Source: Methylocaldum szegediense
GTDB taxonomy: Bacteria; Pseudomonadota; Gammaproteobacteria; Methylococcales; Methylococcaceae
Assembly (NCBI RefSeq): GCF_949769195.1
Contig: NZ_OX458333.1
Span: 2,418,001-2,482,000 of the forward strand
Direction of reading: 5' to 3'
Length of the DNA: 64,000 nucleotides
Part shown: in pieces, positions 8,289 to 18,770 of the stretch
Layout of the letters: each line of letters begins with the position of its first letter
Position numbering within the stretch: position 1 is the stretch's first letter
Position numbers and translations under genes: made by a program
Notes under the pieces: generated by a model
The model's input: the letters and a program-made list of their open reading frames with translations, nothing else
Databases searched by the model: none
What the model was told of the DNA's origin: nothing

Positions 8289-9851
8289 ATGAACACAAAA
8301 GTATCCCGAGCGCTCGTCAGCGTGTCCGACAAAACTGGAATTGTGGAATTCTGCCGCGGATTGGCCGATCTTGGCATCGAGATCCTTTCGTCCGGCGGTA
8401 CCGCGTCGCTTTTGCGCGAAAACAGCATCGCAGCCGTGGAAGTATCCGATTACACCGGCTTTCCCGAAATGATGGGCGGCCGGATCAAGACCCTGCATCC
8501 GAAAATTCATGGCGGCATTCTAGGGCGCCGGGGGATCGACGAAGAGGTGATGGCTCGCCACGGCATTTCCGGCATCGATTTAGTGGTCGTGAACCTCTAT
8601 CCCTTCGAACAGACGGTCGCTAAACCGGACTGCGAGCTTGCCGAGGCGATCGAAAACATCGATATCGGCGGGCCTGCCCTGATTCGCGCGGCCGCCAAGA
8701 ACCACAAATCGGTCGGCGTCGTCGTCGATCCAAACGATTATCCTCAAGTTCTGGCGGAACTTCGGGCGCAAGCCGGCAGTCTCTCCGACGACATGCGATT
8801 CAAACTGGCGATTAAAAGCTTTCGGCATACCTCTGCCTACGACAGCGCCATTGCGGCGTATCTCGCTAAAGTCGAAGGCTCCGAACTATTCCCTGACCCT
8901 CTCGTGATGCGCTTTCGGAAAGCCCAAGCGATGCGCTACGGGGAGAATCCGCACCAGAAAGCCGCATTCTACGTCGACCCCGGTGCTGCCAGCGGCACTA
9001 TCGCCAAAGCTAAACAGCTCCAGGGCAAGGAATTGTCCTATAACAATATTGCCGACGCGGATGCAGCGCTCGAATGCGTGAAAACGTTCGACGATGCGCC
9101 CGCCTGCGTCATCGTCAAACACGCCAATCCCTGTGGCGTCGCGCAAGGCAAGACGGTGCTTGAGGCTTATGACCGCGCTTACGCCACCGACCCGACATCG
9201 GCGTTCGGCGGCATCATCGCCTTCAACCGGGCGCTCGATGCGGAGACCGCTCGCGCCATCATTGAAAGGCAGTTCGTGGAAGTGATTATCGCTCCCGAGG
9301 TAAGCGAGGGTGCGCGTCAAGTATTGAGCGGAAAAGCGAACGTTCGGGTATTGGAATCCGGCCCCTGGTCTAACGCTCCCGCGCCGGAATGGGATTTCAA
9401 GCGCGTAGCGGGCGGCCTTCTGGTACAGGATCGGGACCTGGGCGTGGTCGGTCCGAATGACTTGAGGATCGTCACCCGACGCGCGCCCACCGAGGACGAA
9501 CTGGCTGATCTTCTATTCGCCTGGAAAGTGGTCAAGTATGTCAAATCCAACGCCATCGTTTATTGCAAGAACCGCCAAACCATCGGTATAGGCGCAGGAC
9601 AAATGAGCCGAGTTTATTCGGCGCGGATCGCGGCGATCAAAGCCGCGGACGAAGGACTCGCCGTCCAGGGCTCGGTTATGGCCTCGGACGCTTTCTTCCC
9701 GTTCCGCGACGGGGTGGATTCAGCCGCTGCGGCCGGAATCACCGCCGTGATCCAGCCAGGCGGCTCGGTGCGCGATCCGGAAGTGATCGCGGCCGCCGAC
9801 GAGCACGGCATGGCCATGGTCTTTACTGCGATGCGGCATTTTCGCCACTGA
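8289..9851 (+). CDS. purH: Bifunctional AICAR transformylase / IMP cyclohydrolase
   Basis: A 520-residue enzyme for the last two steps of purine synthesis to IMP. The N-terminal cyclohydrolase domain (about 1-195) shows [27 protein letters not shown] and [19 protein letters not shown]. The C-terminal transformylase domain shows [11 protein letters not shown], the catalytic Lys-His in [10 protein letters not shown], and the ending [20 protein letters not shown]. Length is standard. The gene follows fis closely. In many relatives purD comes next, but here the next gene is an Fe-S protein. The formyl donor links it to one-carbon metabolism. Confidence 0.97.
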   Translation: MNTKVSRALVSVSDKTGIVEFCRGLADLGIEILSSGGTASLLRENSIAAVEVSDYTGFPEMMGGRIKTLHPKIHGGILGRRGIDEEVMARHGISGIDLVVVNLYPFEQTVAKPDCELAEAIENIDIGGPALIRAAAKNHKSVGVVVDPNDYPQVLAELRAQAGSLSDDMRFKLAIKSFRHTSAYDSAIAAYLAKVEGSELFPDPLVMRFRKAQAMRYGENPHQKAAFYVDPGAASGTIAKAKQLQGKELSYNNIADADAALECVKTFDDAPACVIVKHANPCGVAQGKTVLEAYDRAYATDPTSAFGGIIAFNRALDAETARAIIERQFVEVIIAPEVSEGARQVLSGKANVRVLESGPWSNAPAPEWDFKRVAGGLLVQDRDLGVVGPNDLRIVTRRAPTEDELADLLFAWKVVKYVKSNAIVYCKNRQTIGIGAGQMSRVYSARIAAIKAADEGLAVQGSVMASDAFFPFRDGVDSAAAAGITAVIQPGGSVRDPEVIAAADEHGMAMVFTAMRHFRH

Positions 9852-9878
9852 CACGCGCTAAAGCGTTTCGCAAATTCC

Positions 9879-11123
9879 TTGAATCGATCCGAACGGTTTT
9901 CCGACACCGACCTCTGCGTCAAGTGCGGACTATGCCTGCCTCACTGCCCAACCTACAGCAAGACTCTGGACGAAAACGAATCCCCACGCGGACGTATCGC
10001 CTTGATCCAGGGCTGGGCACAGGGTTCGCTCGCAGCAACGCCGGAGCTGATTAGACATATCGATAATTGTCTCTTGTGCCGATCCTGCGAGGCGGTCTGC
10101 CCGGCTTATGTTCCCTATAGCCGCCTGGTCGATCGTTTTCGGTGTGGAACCGGCGCTGCAGGCAAAACCCCATTTCAGCGTTTCAAGGCCGCCGGTATCA
10201 GGATTGCGCTGACCGATCAGCGCGCGTCCCGCTGGACGGAACGATTGCTCGGAAAACCGGGCAGATCAGGCTTGAACCTGCTCAAGAACATCGGTTTTCT
10301 GAATATGCTGGGATTGTCGGAGCTCGAAGCGGGCCTTCCGAAAACACGCGAACCGGCGCACTGGAACGATTTCTATCCCGTTCACGGCCACGCGGAACGC
10401 GGCAGAGTCGCCTTGTTTCTCGGTTGTACGGCCAAGCTTTTCGACACTGAAACTGTGGCCTCAACCTTGCTTGTGCTAAATCGACTGGGCATAAGCGTTA
10501 AGCTGCCGCGCATGCAATCGTGTTGCGGGGCGCTGCATCTCCATGCTGGCGATGAAGCCGGCGCTCGCAAGCTCATGGAACGAAATCTGGCAGCTTTTGA
10601 CCAATCCGACGTCGACGCGATCATTACCATCGCCAGTGGCTGCGGCGCCATGCTGCATGATTATCCGCAATTCGACACCACGCCCTCCTCGTCAGCTTTT
10701 GCTAAGCGTGTCAAGGACATCGGCCAATTTCTGGCGGAGCTGGTCTGGCCCAACGACATCGAGCTTAACCCATTGGCGGCTAAGGTTTGCATACACACAC
10801 CCTGCACGCTGAAGAACGTGTTGCGGGCGGAACGTTACGGTGCCGATCTACTCCGCCGCGTACCCTTGCTCGATGTTACCCCCCTCCCTGGCACCCTGCG
10901 ATGCTGCGGCGCAGCGGGCAGCTATATGCTGGAGCACCCGAATATGGCGAAAAACTTACGGGATGACGTGCTGAAATCGGTGACAGCGATCAACCCCGAT
11001 GTCCTGGCGACATCGAATCCAGGCTGTGCCATCCATTTACGGGCGGGGCTGGCGCAAGAAGGCCTGGGCCGGATCGAGGTGTTACACCCGGTCACCCTGC
11101 TCGCACGACAACTCATCCAATAA
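9879..11123 (+). CDS. glcF: Glycolate oxidase iron-sulfur subunit-like protein
   Basis: A 414-residue protein resembling GlcF. The N-terminus has two 4Fe-4S motifs, [14 protein letters not shown] and [17 protein letters not shown], with the expected [10 protein letters not shown] between them. The C-terminal half carries two CCG-type cysteine-rich domains (LFLGC ... CCGALH and CIHTPC ... CCGAAGSY). GlcF passes electrons from the flavin subunits GlcD/GlcE to the quinone pool; neither is in the window, so it may work with partners elsewhere or be a related lactate/glycolate Fe-S protein. The start is uncertain: TTG at 9879 gives the family-like beginning [12 protein letters not shown] but has no strong ribosome-binding site. 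It ends in a strong terminator. Confidence 0.85.
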   Translation: MNRSERFSDTDLCVKCGLCLPHCPTYSKTLDENESPRGRIALIQGWAQGSLAATPELIRHIDNCLLCRSCEAVCPAYVPYSRLVDRFRCGTGAAGKTPFQRFKAAGIRIALTDQRASRWTERLLGKPGRSGLNLLKNIGFLNMLGLSELEAGLPKTREPAHWNDFYPVHGHAERGRVALFLGCTAKLFDTETVASTLLVLNRLGISVKLPRMQSCCGALHLHAGDEAGARKLMERNLAAFDQSDVDAIITIASGCGAMLHDYPQFDTTPSSSAFAKRVKDIGQFLAELVWPNDIELNPLAAKVCIHTPCTLKNVLRAERYGADLLRRVPLLDVTPLPGTLRCCGAAGSYMLEHPNMAKNLRDDVLKSVTAINPDVLATSNPGCAIHLRAGLAQEGLGRIEVLHPVTLLARQLIQ

Positions 11124-11154
11124 AAAAGCCGGTTCGACTTAGAACCGGCTTTTT
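11123..11154. terminator. Bidirectional terminator between glcF and speD
   Basis: A perfect 13-bp stem (11123-11135 with 11142-11154), core GCCGGTTC/GAACCGGC, has A-tract and T-tract flanks that work in both directions. It overlaps the glcF stop and serves the convergent speD gene as well. Confidence 0.92.
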
Positions 11155-11195
11155 GTTTTCAAGGCGCTGACACGGCGTGCCCAAACCGTGTTCGG

Positions 11196-11990
11196 TCATC
11201 GCCGCAACTTGTAGTTCCGGCCGTAGAAGATCTCCGCCATTTCCTGCTTGAGCTGCTTCTGAATGGCGATACGCTCCTCATCGGTTAGCGCGTCTTTGTC
11301 TGTTTCGAATAGATAATTATCGAGATGGAAGTCTTTCAGGATCATCTTCGTGTGGAAGATTTTCTCCTGATAGACATTCACATCGATCATCTGATATCGC
11401 TCCGCCATCGCATCCGAAATGTAGTTCTGGATGGACGTGATCTCATGATCGTTATAGTGCTTTTGGCCGCTGATATCCCGGGTAAAGCCGCGCACGCGGT
11501 AATCCATGATCACGATGTCGGATTCGAAGCTGTGGATCAGGTAGTTGAGCGCCTTTAGCGGCGAAATGCGGCCGCAGGTCGATACATCGATATCCGCCCG
11601 AAAGGTGCTGATGCCCCCGTAGGGGTGGCTCTCCGGATAGGTATGCACCGTGATATGACTCTTGTTTAGGTGCGCCACGACCGATTCCGGAGCGGGACCC
11701 GGCGCCTCTATATTGTTAATGGAGTCAGGCACATGCCCTTCGGAAATGAGCATTGTGACGCTGGCGCCCTGAGGCTCATAATCCTGACGCGCGATGTTCA
11801 AAATTTCGGCACCGATGATCGCAGTCACATCGGTCAATATCTGCGTCAAGCGTTTGGCGTTGTACATCTCGTCAATGTACTCGATGTAACGACGCTGCTG
11901 TTGCCCGGATTTGGCATAGCAAATGTCGTAAATATTGAAGCTCAACGATTTGGTGAGGTTATTGAAACCGTGTAACTGCAATTTTTCCAT
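11196..11990 (-). CDS. speD: S-adenosylmethionine decarboxylase proenzyme
   Basis: A 264-residue protein, the same length as the E. coli-type enzyme, which makes decarboxylated SAM for spermidine synthesis. The self-cleavage site is [20 protein letters not shown]; Ser111 would become the pyruvoyl cofactor, splitting the chain into beta and alpha subunits. [20 protein letters not shown], with the catalytic cysteine, follows. The gene stands next to osmC and a vfr-like crp, the same trio as in Pseudomonas. The gene starts at 11990, and a T-rich end is provided by the shared terminator at 11123-11154. Confidence 0.97.
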   Translation of the reverse strand: MEKLQLHGFNNLTKSLSFNIYDICYAKSGQQQRRYIEYIDEMYNAKRLTQILTDVTAIIGAEILNIARQDYEPQGASVTMLISEGHVPDSINNIEAPGPAPESVVAHLNKSHITVHTYPESHPYGGISTFRADIDVSTCGRISPLKALNYLIHSFESDIVIMDYRVRGFTRDISGQKHYNDHEITSIQNYISDAMAERYQMIDVNVYQEKIFHTKMILKDFHLDNYLFETDKDALTDEERIAIQKQLKQEMAEIFYGRNYKLRR

Positions 11991-12106
11991 CGATCTATTA
12001 ATTACCCCCGTAGTCGGTTGTAACTACCACTTGCGTACGCGCATTCGCGACTAAAGCGCTGAGCTCGTACGAAGAGTTCATGAGACCGAGAAACCTGTCT
12101 ACCCGT

Positions 12107-12526
12107 TCACTCGACTTCGACGATTTCGTAGTCATGCGTAATTTGGGCGGTTTTTCCGAGCATTATTGATGCGGAACAATATTTCTCCGCGGAGAGACGA
12201 ATGGCTCGATTGACGACCGCATCGTCTAGCCCTTTCCCTTTGACAACGAAATGCGCATGAATCCGAGTGAAGACTTTAGGATCGGATTCCGCCCGTTCCG
12301 CTTCGAGCTGCACCTCACAATCTCGCACATCGTGCCTCCCTTTACGAAGAATGTGTACCACGTCGAATGCCGCGCAGCCACCCATTCCTAGCAACAACAT
12401 TTCCATCGGCCGCACACCGAGATTCCGGCCACCAGATTCCGGCGGCCCATCCATGACAACCGTATGACCGCTGCCGGACTCCGCCATAAACAGCGCATTT
12501 TCTACCCATTTGACGCGTGCCTTCAT
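12107..12526 (-). CDS. OsmC/Ohr family protein
   Basis: A 139-residue member of the OsmC fold, thiol peroxidases or related proteins acting on organic hydroperoxides. The two family cysteines are in GMGGCAAFDVVHIL (about residue 51) and SAEKYCSASIML (about 117). PMEMLLLGMGGC is the typical central helix. It lies upstream of speD on the same strand (116 nt gap) and is divergent from the crp-like gene. In Pseudomonas the homologue also sits between vfr and speD; its exact substrate there is not known to me. Confidence 0.92.
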   Translation of the reverse strand: MKARVKWVENALFMAESGSGHTVVMDGPPESGGRNLGVRPMEMLLLGMGGCAAFDVVHILRKGRHDVRDCEVQLEAERAESDPKVFTRIHAHFVVKGKGLDDAVVNRAIRLSAEKYCSASIMLGKTAQITHDYEIVEVE

Positions 12527-12640
12527 CGAAGACCCCCCGAGTGAAAATAGCCGCTTACTTTATCATAATTCCCTGCCGCGCCAAGCAAAATTAATCGCTG
12601 CTAAACTTGAAAGATCGTTTTCACTGGACTCGAAACGCTC

Positions 12641-13288
12641 ATGCACTCTCTCTCAAAATCGGACGACGTCATCGCAAATCTTCTGTCTTATTGTCACCGC
12701 CGCCGTTATCCTAACAAAACGCCCATTATTCGCCCCGGGGACGCTGGAGACACGCTTTATTACATCATCGAAGGGGCGGTTACAGTCAGCATGCCACACC
12801 GGCCAAGCGGTGACGATATCGTTCTCGCTTACCTGAATAAGGGAGAGTTTATCGGCGAAATCGGCGTATTCATGGGGTCCATGCAGCGGGATGTGACGGT
12901 CACCACCCGGGAGCCGAGCCAACTGGCCGAGATCAGCTATGTTCGATTCGCTCAATTGCTCAAGGGCGAGCTCGCCGAGCACGCCGTTGAGATCTTAAGC
13001 CTGCTTGGACGTCAGCTGTCCCGGCGCCTCCTTAACACTAGCCGAAAAGTCGGCAATCTCGCGTTTCTCGATGTCTCGGGACGCATCGCCCATACTCTAA
13101 TAGAACTGTGCAAGCAGCCCGGAGCGCTAACACATCCCGACGGCATGCAGATCCGTATCACTCGGCAGGAGCTGGGCCGCATCGTAGGCTGTTCCCGGGA
13201 GGTGGCCGGGAGGGTTCTCAAAAATCTCGAGGAACAAGGACTTCTCTCAGCCAAAGGCAAAACGATCGTCGTCTACGGCACCCGTTAG
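12641..13288 (+). CDS. CRP/Vfr-type cyclic-AMP-responsive regulator
   Basis: A 215-residue CRP-family protein. The cyclic-nucleotide domain shows GDAGDTLYYIIEGAVTV and the phosphate-binding cassette GEFIGEIGVFMGSMQRDVTV, in which the RS of classical CRP is RD. The long dimer helix leads to the winged helix ITRQELGRIVGCSREVAGRV, very close to CRP/Vfr and expected to read TGTGA-type sites. The arrangement with osmC and speD matches the vfr locus of Pseudomonas, so this is probably its orthologue. The RD substitution could alter nucleotide preference. The divergent 114-nt spacer to osmC may carry control sites for both. Confidence 0.92.
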   Translation: MHSLSKSDDVIANLLSYCHRRRYPNKTPIIRPGDAGDTLYYIIEGAVTVSMPHRPSGDDIVLAYLNKGEFIGEIGVFMGSMQRDVTVTTREPSQLAEISYVRFAQLLKGELAEHAVEILSLLGRQLSRRLLNTSRKVGNLAFLDVSGRIAHTLIELCKQPGALTHPDGMQIRITRQELGRIVGCSREVAGRVLKNLEEQGLLSAKGKTIVVYGTR

Positions 13289-13342
13289 ACTGCGTCCGCG
13301 TTCCAAGCCTTCTTCAGGACGCTCGGGTCAAGCTCTGCGACA

Positions 13343-13402
13343 GACCTGTCGAAGGGCTCTCAGGACACGCTGGTCGAACGCTCACCTGAACTCAGCCGAA
13401 GA
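13343..13402. repeat. Dispersed palindromic repeat (CTTCGAC / TCCTGAG type)
   Basis: Between convergent genes, the sequence holds GACCTGTCGAAGGGCTCTCA, then GGACACGCTGGTCGAACGCT and CACCTGAACTCAGCCGAAG. The same words recur at 42929-42975, 43563-43597 and 63587-63630, always between genes. This is a degenerate copy. Confidence 0.55.
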
Positions 13403-13466
13403 GCATGACCGGAATCCGTTCCTTCAGAGCTCCGTTGTAGCAGCAACTCGATGCCGGCTTACGCCA

Positions 13467-15101
13467 TCAATCGGCCAGCTCGTCCAACGCCGCCGACCGC
13501 GTGAGCAGCTCGGACGCCTTCCACAACCCGATACGCCGCTTGCCTCGGTAAGGTTGGATGAAATCAGCAGTTTCCTCAAAGCCTTTCTTGCTGCCGCGAT
13601 AAACGATGACGACATAACCTTCAGGGTGTGCGACCAACCATTCGGATAAGTCTTGACCCGTGTGCAGCACCTCTAAAGGTGCCGTCAGCCTTCCGATGAA
13701 TTGGAAGTCCCCGCTGTATTTCTCCCAATGCGCAATCGGTATTCCACGCGCCTGTAATTGCGCGATACGGACCGCCACAGAACGTAGGTCGTGGTGAGGC
13801 CGTCCCGCCTCGACATAAACGAGATGCGCAACCAGAATCACCCCGATCATCGCTCCCACGACGCCCCGCACCATCGTTGCCGAATCCCGTGGCCGCCATA
13901 GCAGCAAAAAAGCTCCCAAACCGACGATGAGCACGATCGCGACGAGAGGAAAGGCTTCCGCGACGACAACGACAGTGCTATCGGACTTCGGAAACCCAAG
14001 CGCTTGCGCGATAAACGGAAGCCAAGCCATAACCAGCCCCAGACCGAGCACGATGGCACCGAACGCGATCTGGCCAAAGCGCCCGATCCGCAGCGATGGG
14101 TCAGCGAAAACACGAGCAAAAATCAGTGCCCAGATGGGCAGGGAAGGAAGCAGATAATGAATCTGTTTTGCACTAATGGCCGACAACAGGAGCAACACCG
14201 CAACCACATGAAGCACGCAAAAGCGTAAACTCGAATCGGCTTTCGGCTTTACCAGGTTGCGCCAGATACCGGGCCAAAGAATCCAGGGGAAGAGAACCAT
14301 GGGCAGGGTATGCGCGTACCACCACCAGGATCTCTTATGAGCGAAGGAGTTGGCGATACGCCCGACTGATTGGCTCCAGAAGATGGCCTGCGCGTATGCC
14401 TCCCCGCCAGCCATTCCGGCCGGAATCGCCCATGCAAGGCCGATCGACGTACCTAACAGGGTAGCTGCCAGGATACCGGCGTACCATCCAATCCAGCCCG
14501 AACCGGGAACGCGCGTCGACCACCAAGGCGCCAACAGACCCGCCGGCAATATCAGCAGAAGGATAATGGGTCCTTTGGATAACACCCCTCCGCCAATGCC
14601 GACGGCCATCATCAACCAGCCCATACCGAACGCGCCCTGGGCGGCTCGTAAAATCCCCAACACCCCCAATTGGGCAAAAAACGCCACTAGCATGTCGTAG
14701 AGGGTCAGAGTCGTCCACAAGGACCAGACTGCGAGACCCAGCAAGATCAACGGCGCGAGGCGCGATACCGTGTCCGCTTCAGGCCACAACCGGCGCGCCA
14801 GACGCTCGGTCAGGAACAGGTTGCCCAAACCGAACAAAGGCCCGACAAATCGAGGCGTCCAATCGTTGACGCCAAAAACGAACCAGCTCAAATGGATGAC
14901 CCATTGCAATAGCGGCGGCTTGTGGCTATAGGGCTTGCCGTTTAGGTAAGGCACGAGGAAATCGCCTCGCTGCCACATTTCCCAGGCCACCGATACGGCG
15001 CGGGTTTCATCGACGGGTATGAGAGGCCTCAACACGAGGCCGGAGAACACAAGGACACACCAGAGCAGAACATAATCTCTGGCAATCGCCCGGTATGGCA
15101 T
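13467..15101 (-). CDS. ArnT/PMT-family lipid-linked sugar glycosyltransferase
   Basis: A 544-residue polytopic enzyme with about 11-12 hydrophobic segments. The first periplasmic loop carries the acidic motif IPVDETRAVSVAWEMWQRGD and then PYLNGKPYSHKPPLLQW, typical of ArnT-like and PMT-fold glycosyltransferases that move a sugar from a polyprenyl-phosphate carrier to lipid A or another envelope acceptor. A soluble C-terminal domain follows (about 430-544). No arn operon is nearby, so the sugar and acceptor are unknown. The gene stands 170 nt downstream of the oligopeptidase A operon on the same strand. Confidence 0.88.
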   Translation of the reverse strand: MPYRAIARDYVLLWCVLVFSGLVLRPLIPVDETRAVSVAWEMWQRGDFLVPYLNGKPYSHKPPLLQWVIHLSWFVFGVNDWTPRFVGPLFGLGNLFLTERLARRLWPEADTVSRLAPLILLGLAVWSLWTTLTLYDMLVAFFAQLGVLGILRAAQGAFGMGWLMMAVGIGGGVLSKGPIILLLILPAGLLAPWWSTRVPGSGWIGWYAGILAATLLGTSIGLAWAIPAGMAGGEAYAQAIFWSQSVGRIANSFAHKRSWWWYAHTLPMVLFPWILWPGIWRNLVKPKADSSLRFCVLHVVAVLLLLSAISAKQIHYLLPSLPIWALIFARVFADPSLRIGRFGQIAFGAIVLGLGLVMAWLPFIAQALGFPKSDSTVVVVAEAFPLVAIVLIVGLGAFLLLWRPRDSATMVRGVVGAMIGVILVAHLVYVEAGRPHHDLRSVAVRIAQLQARGIPIAHWEKYSGDFQFIGRLTAPLEVLHTGQDLSEWLVAHPEGYVVIVYRGSKKGFEETADFIQPYRGKRRIGLWKASELLTRSAALDELAD

Positions 15102-15271
15102 AAATATCGTTGTTATAAGTTTTCGTTATGAAAGACCGGCGCCCCCAATGCACCGGTACTATGGGCCACTACGTCTGACCGCTCACCAAGCGGCCACTGA
15201 CGGTTCAATTCGAAAACGACGGGCAAAGCGACTTACGCCGCTTCACCCCGGAGAACCGCGCGGTTTAGCCG

Positions 15272-17317
15272 CTAAGCCGCTTCCACGATGCCGTTATGCC
15301 TAAGCAGAGCATCGATCGTGGGCTCACGTCCGCGGAAAGCGATGAAAAGCTCCATGGCCTTACGGCTGCCGCCCCGCGCGAGGATGTTTTCCAGGAAGGA
15401 TCGACCCACCTCGGGCGCGAAAATGCCTTTTTCCTCCAACAGTGAGAAAGCGTCGCTGGACAACACTTCCGCCCATTTGTAGCTGTAATAGCCAGCCGCG
15501 TAGCCCCCGCCGAAGATGTGCGAGAAGCTGTGCGGGAATCGGTTGAACGGCGGCGGGATAAAAACCGCCACCTGCTTCCTGACCTCGTCGAGAATCGGAT
15601 AAATCCATCCGCCCCGGCTCGGATCATACTCCAGGTGAATACGGAAATCGAACAGACTGAATTCGAGCTGGCGGACCATCTGCATGCCGGACTGGAAATT
15701 ACGGGCCGCGATCATCTTGTCCAGAAGATCCTTGGGCAAAGGTTCACCGGTCCGGTAATGGCCCGATATCAGCTCCAGCGCTTCGGGTTCCCAGCAGAAA
15801 TTTTCCATGAACTGGCTCGGCAACTCCACGGCATCCCATTCAACGCCGTGGATGCCGGAAACACCGAGATAATCGACCTTGGTCAGCATATGGTGCAATC
15901 CATGGCCGAACTCATGGAATAGGGTCAACACCTCGTCATGCCGCAGCAAGGACGGCTCGCCGTTGGTCGGGGGCGCGAAATTGCAGGTTAGATAGGCGAC
16001 CGGATGTTGAATCCTCTGGCCGATTCTGCGCCGGGTGACGCATTCGTCCATCCACGCTCCGCCACGTTTCTTGGGCCGGGCATAAAGATCGAGATAAAAA
16101 CCGCCCAAGAATTCACCCGACTGGTCATGAATCTCATAAAACTTGACATCCGGATGCCAGACGTCCACGCCGGATCTTTCCCGGATCTTGATCCCGTACA
16201 AACGCTCAACCACACTGAACATCCCGGGCACCACCCGAGTGACCGGGAAGTACGTCCGAATCTCTTCTTCCGACAGGGCAAATTTGTATTGCTTGAGCTT
16301 TTCAGAGTAATACGCCAGATCCCAAGCTTCCAGCGAGGCTATCCCGTGCTCCTGTTCGGCAAACGCTTTCAGTTCTTCGAGGTCACGTTTCGCTCGCGGC
16401 AGGCTGCGGCTTGCCAGGTCGTTCAGAAAATGCATCACTTCCTCGGTCGAACGCGCCATCTTCGTCGCAAGCGACAACTCCGCATAGTTCGAATATCCGA
16501 GAAGCAACGCCTGCTCGTGCCGCAAGGCGAGGATTCTCTCCATAATCTCGGAATTGTCCCAACGGCCGGCGTTCGGACCTTGATCGGAAGCTCGGGTGCT
16601 GTAAGCCGTGTAGAATTCGCGGCGCAGCTCGCGATCATCCGCGTAAGTCATCACGGCGATGTAGGACGGGAATTCCAGATTGAATACCCATCCGCTCTTG
16701 CCTTGCGCCGCGGCCGTTTGGCGCGCCATGGCAAGCGCCGACTCAGGCAGTCCGGTCAACAGACTTTCATCCTCGATGTGCTTGCTCCAGGCATTCGTCG
16801 CGTCGAGCACGTTATCCTGAAATTGGCTCGTGAGTTTGGAAAGCTCCTGCGCAATCGCCTTGAAACGGGCTTTCTTCTCCGGACTCAGTTCGACGCCGGA
16901 CAGACGGAAATCTCTAAGCGCATTCTCGAGGATCTTCCTCTGCGCGTCGTCCAGTTTGGCCGCGTCGGTGCTTTCGGCAAGACTGCGGTAAGCCGCGTAC
17001 AACTCTTCGTTTTGCCCGATTTCCGTGGCGTAGTCGCTCAACAGCGGAAGACAGGTATTGTAAGCCTCTCGCATCTCCTCGCTGTTTACCACGGCATTCA
17101 TATGGCTTACCGGCGACCAAGCCTTGTTGAGCCGGTCTTCCAGATCTTCCAGCGGCTCCACGAGGTTTTCCCAGGTATAGGTTTTTCCCGGCTCGAGCAA
17201 GCTCGCGATAGCTTCGCGATTTTCGTCCAGCAGGCGTGTTATGGCCGGCACGACATGCTCGGCTTTGATTCGGGAAAACGGCGGTAGACCGTCCATATCG
17301 AATAATGGGTTGCTCAT
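15272..17317 (-). CDS. prlC: Oligopeptidase A (M3 zinc metallopeptidase)
   Basis: A 681-residue cytoplasmic peptidase that degrades signal peptides and short peptides. The zinc motif HEFGH lies in VLTLFHEFGHGLHHMLTKVD, and the third ligand region is SQFMENFCWEPEAL. The N-terminus MSNPLFDMDGLPPFSRIKAE is typical of PrlC. The length equals the E. coli enzyme. It is the last gene of a likely operon with the two HDOD genes upstream (45-nt and 46-nt gaps), an uncommon pairing. Confidence 0.96.
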   Translation of the reverse strand: MSNPLFDMDGLPPFSRIKAEHVVPAITRLLDENREAIASLLEPGKTYTWENLVEPLEDLEDRLNKAWSPVSHMNAVVNSEEMREAYNTCLPLLSDYATEIGQNEELYAAYRSLAESTDAAKLDDAQRKILENALRDFRLSGVELSPEKKARFKAIAQELSKLTSQFQDNVLDATNAWSKHIEDESLLTGLPESALAMARQTAAAQGKSGWVFNLEFPSYIAVMTYADDRELRREFYTAYSTRASDQGPNAGRWDNSEIMERILALRHEQALLLGYSNYAELSLATKMARSTEEVMHFLNDLASRSLPRAKRDLEELKAFAEQEHGIASLEAWDLAYYSEKLKQYKFALSEEEIRTYFPVTRVVPGMFSVVERLYGIKIRERSGVDVWHPDVKFYEIHDQSGEFLGGFYLDLYARPKKRGGAWMDECVTRRRIGQRIQHPVAYLTCNFAPPTNGEPSLLRHDEVLTLFHEFGHGLHHMLTKVDYLGVSGIHGVEWDAVELPSQFMENFCWEPEALELISGHYRTGEPLPKDLLDKMIAARNFQSGMQMVRQLEFSLFDFRIHLEYDPSRGGWIYPILDEVRKQVAVFIPPPFNRFPHSFSHIFGGGYAAGYYSYKWAEVLSSDAFSLLEEKGIFAPEVGRSFLENILARGGSRKAMELFIAFRGREPTIDALLRHNGIVEAA

Positions 17318-17362
17318 CGTTTCAATCTGACTTGACTAAATATGAGACGGAATGGAGCCAAT

Positions 17363-18724
17363 TCAGGTTTCGAGAAACTGCGTCGCTTTCCGGATTCTAT
17401 CCTCGGCATCGTGCAGAACCTTAAGGCTATAGGTAGGCGACAACCGGCCGTCCTTTAGCTTGGCACAAGCCGGAATTGAGTTGATCGCCGGCAACTCCGC
17501 CATACGACGCGTTCCGATATAACTATGCAGCTTGGACAAGATCACGATATCACTCATCGCGAGCGCGTTTCCGCTGTCGTGATACCAGTCCTCGGCCAGC
17601 ATGGGAATTTCGATCAAGTTGGCAGGAAAATCCCACTTTTTCAGCAAAAAAGTACCGATTGGTCCTCTGATGTAAGGTATGGTCGCTTCGACTTCCTCCG
17701 GAGTCCAGTATTCTCGAGGAAACACTTCCGCAAAATAAAGAAACGGAATGACCCCAATATCTGCAACCAATCCAGCGAGCAGAGCTTCCTCGCGGCTGAC
17801 TCCCTCGTTCTCATCGGCCAATATATAACAGAGACTCGATAATTTGACGCTTGCCCTCCACTGTTGCTGAAAGAGCTGGTTGAGGTACGGATCTTTAGAA
17901 CGAAAAATTTCTTTCAGGCAAAAGCTGGTCACCAGATTTCGGGTCGCCGTTAGTCCCAGACGCAAAACCGCATCATGGCAATTGCTAATCGGGCGAACGG
18001 GTAGATAGAGCGGACTGTTGGCGATATGAATGAGCTTTGCGGCAATGGCCGGATCGAGTTGAACGATCCTGGCGGCTTCATCGATACCGATATCGTGCAG
18101 CATGGCCTTCCTCAATCTCATAGCCACGTCCGGCAACGAAGGAATTCGCAATTCTTCGTCCTTATAAGATTGGATGAAAGCCTGAAACAAGCGGCTTTCC
18201 CGAACGCCCGCCGGAATCTGCTCGTCGCTTGGGTCGATCAGCGCCTGTTGCGACCTCGGCCCCGCAACACCACGGCTCATGATCGTGCTGGCGACACGCA
18301 AAATCTGAATGTCGGTCTGCGCGCGTGCCGTGGCGCTGTACTGCTTACCGCAGCACAAGGGAAATCTCGCTTTGGCGGTATCTGCAGTGACTTCGTACGT
18401 CTCCCCCCCACCGAGTTCCATTAAAACCGTTCCTTCCAGGAGGTAATGAATTGACTCGATCGGCTCCCCGGCCTTGAACAAAACCGCGCCACGCTCGTAA
18501 ATCTCAGACTTCCGGCCCAGAACGAACGCGTTCAACTCCTCGTCGCTAAGCGTACGTATCGGGAATAATTGCTTCAGGATGTCCAAGGTAATAGGCATCC
18601 CCTCCCGTGCGGAAGGTACCGTTTCCGTTGTCCCCGGATCCGTTTCCGTCTCTGTCCCGGCGGCTTGGGTCTCGACGCGCGCGCCTTGATCCCGTAAACC
18701 GAAAATACGCGTTAGGAAACTCAT
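17363..18724 (-). CDS. HDOD-domain protein with N-terminal cyclic-nucleotide-binding-like domain
   Basis: A 453-residue predicted signalling protein. After a low-complexity linker (about 15-45), residues about 50-140 form a cNMP-binding-like barrel (FVLGRKSEIYERGAVLFKAG, then EPIESIHYLLEGTVLMELGG). The HDOD domain follows (about 190-390), including DPAIAAKLIHIANSPLY and SNCHDAVLRLGLTATRNLV. HDOD domains resemble HD phosphohydrolases without the catalytic HD pair and act in signalling, often with cyclic-di-GMP circuits. A paralogue is immediately upstream. The ligand is unknown. Confidence 0.88.
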   Translation of the reverse strand: MSFLTRIFGLRDQGARVETQAAGTETETDPGTTETVPSAREGMPITLDILKQLFPIRTLSDEELNAFVLGRKSEIYERGAVLFKAGEPIESIHYLLEGTVLMELGGGETYEVTADTAKARFPLCCGKQYSATARAQTDIQILRVASTIMSRGVAGPRSQQALIDPSDEQIPAGVRESRLFQAFIQSYKDEELRIPSLPDVAMRLRKAMLHDIGIDEAARIVQLDPAIAAKLIHIANSPLYLPVRPISNCHDAVLRLGLTATRNLVTSFCLKEIFRSKDPYLNQLFQQQWRASVKLSSLCYILADENEGVSREEALLAGLVADIGVIPFLYFAEVFPREYWTPEEVEATIPYIRGPIGTFLLKKWDFPANLIEIPMLAEDWYHDSGNALAMSDIVILSKLHSYIGTRRMAELPAINSIPACAKLKDGRLSPTYSLKVLHDAEDRIRKATQFLET

Positions 18725-18770
18725 TTATCAAATCTAACACAAGGTCGATGTCGAAAGGACATACCCTGCA

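Noticed and set aside
16004-17287. 427-codon open frame on the plus strand inside prlC
   Set aside because: It is antisense to the well-conserved oligopeptidase A, has no domain pattern, and is explained by high GC content.
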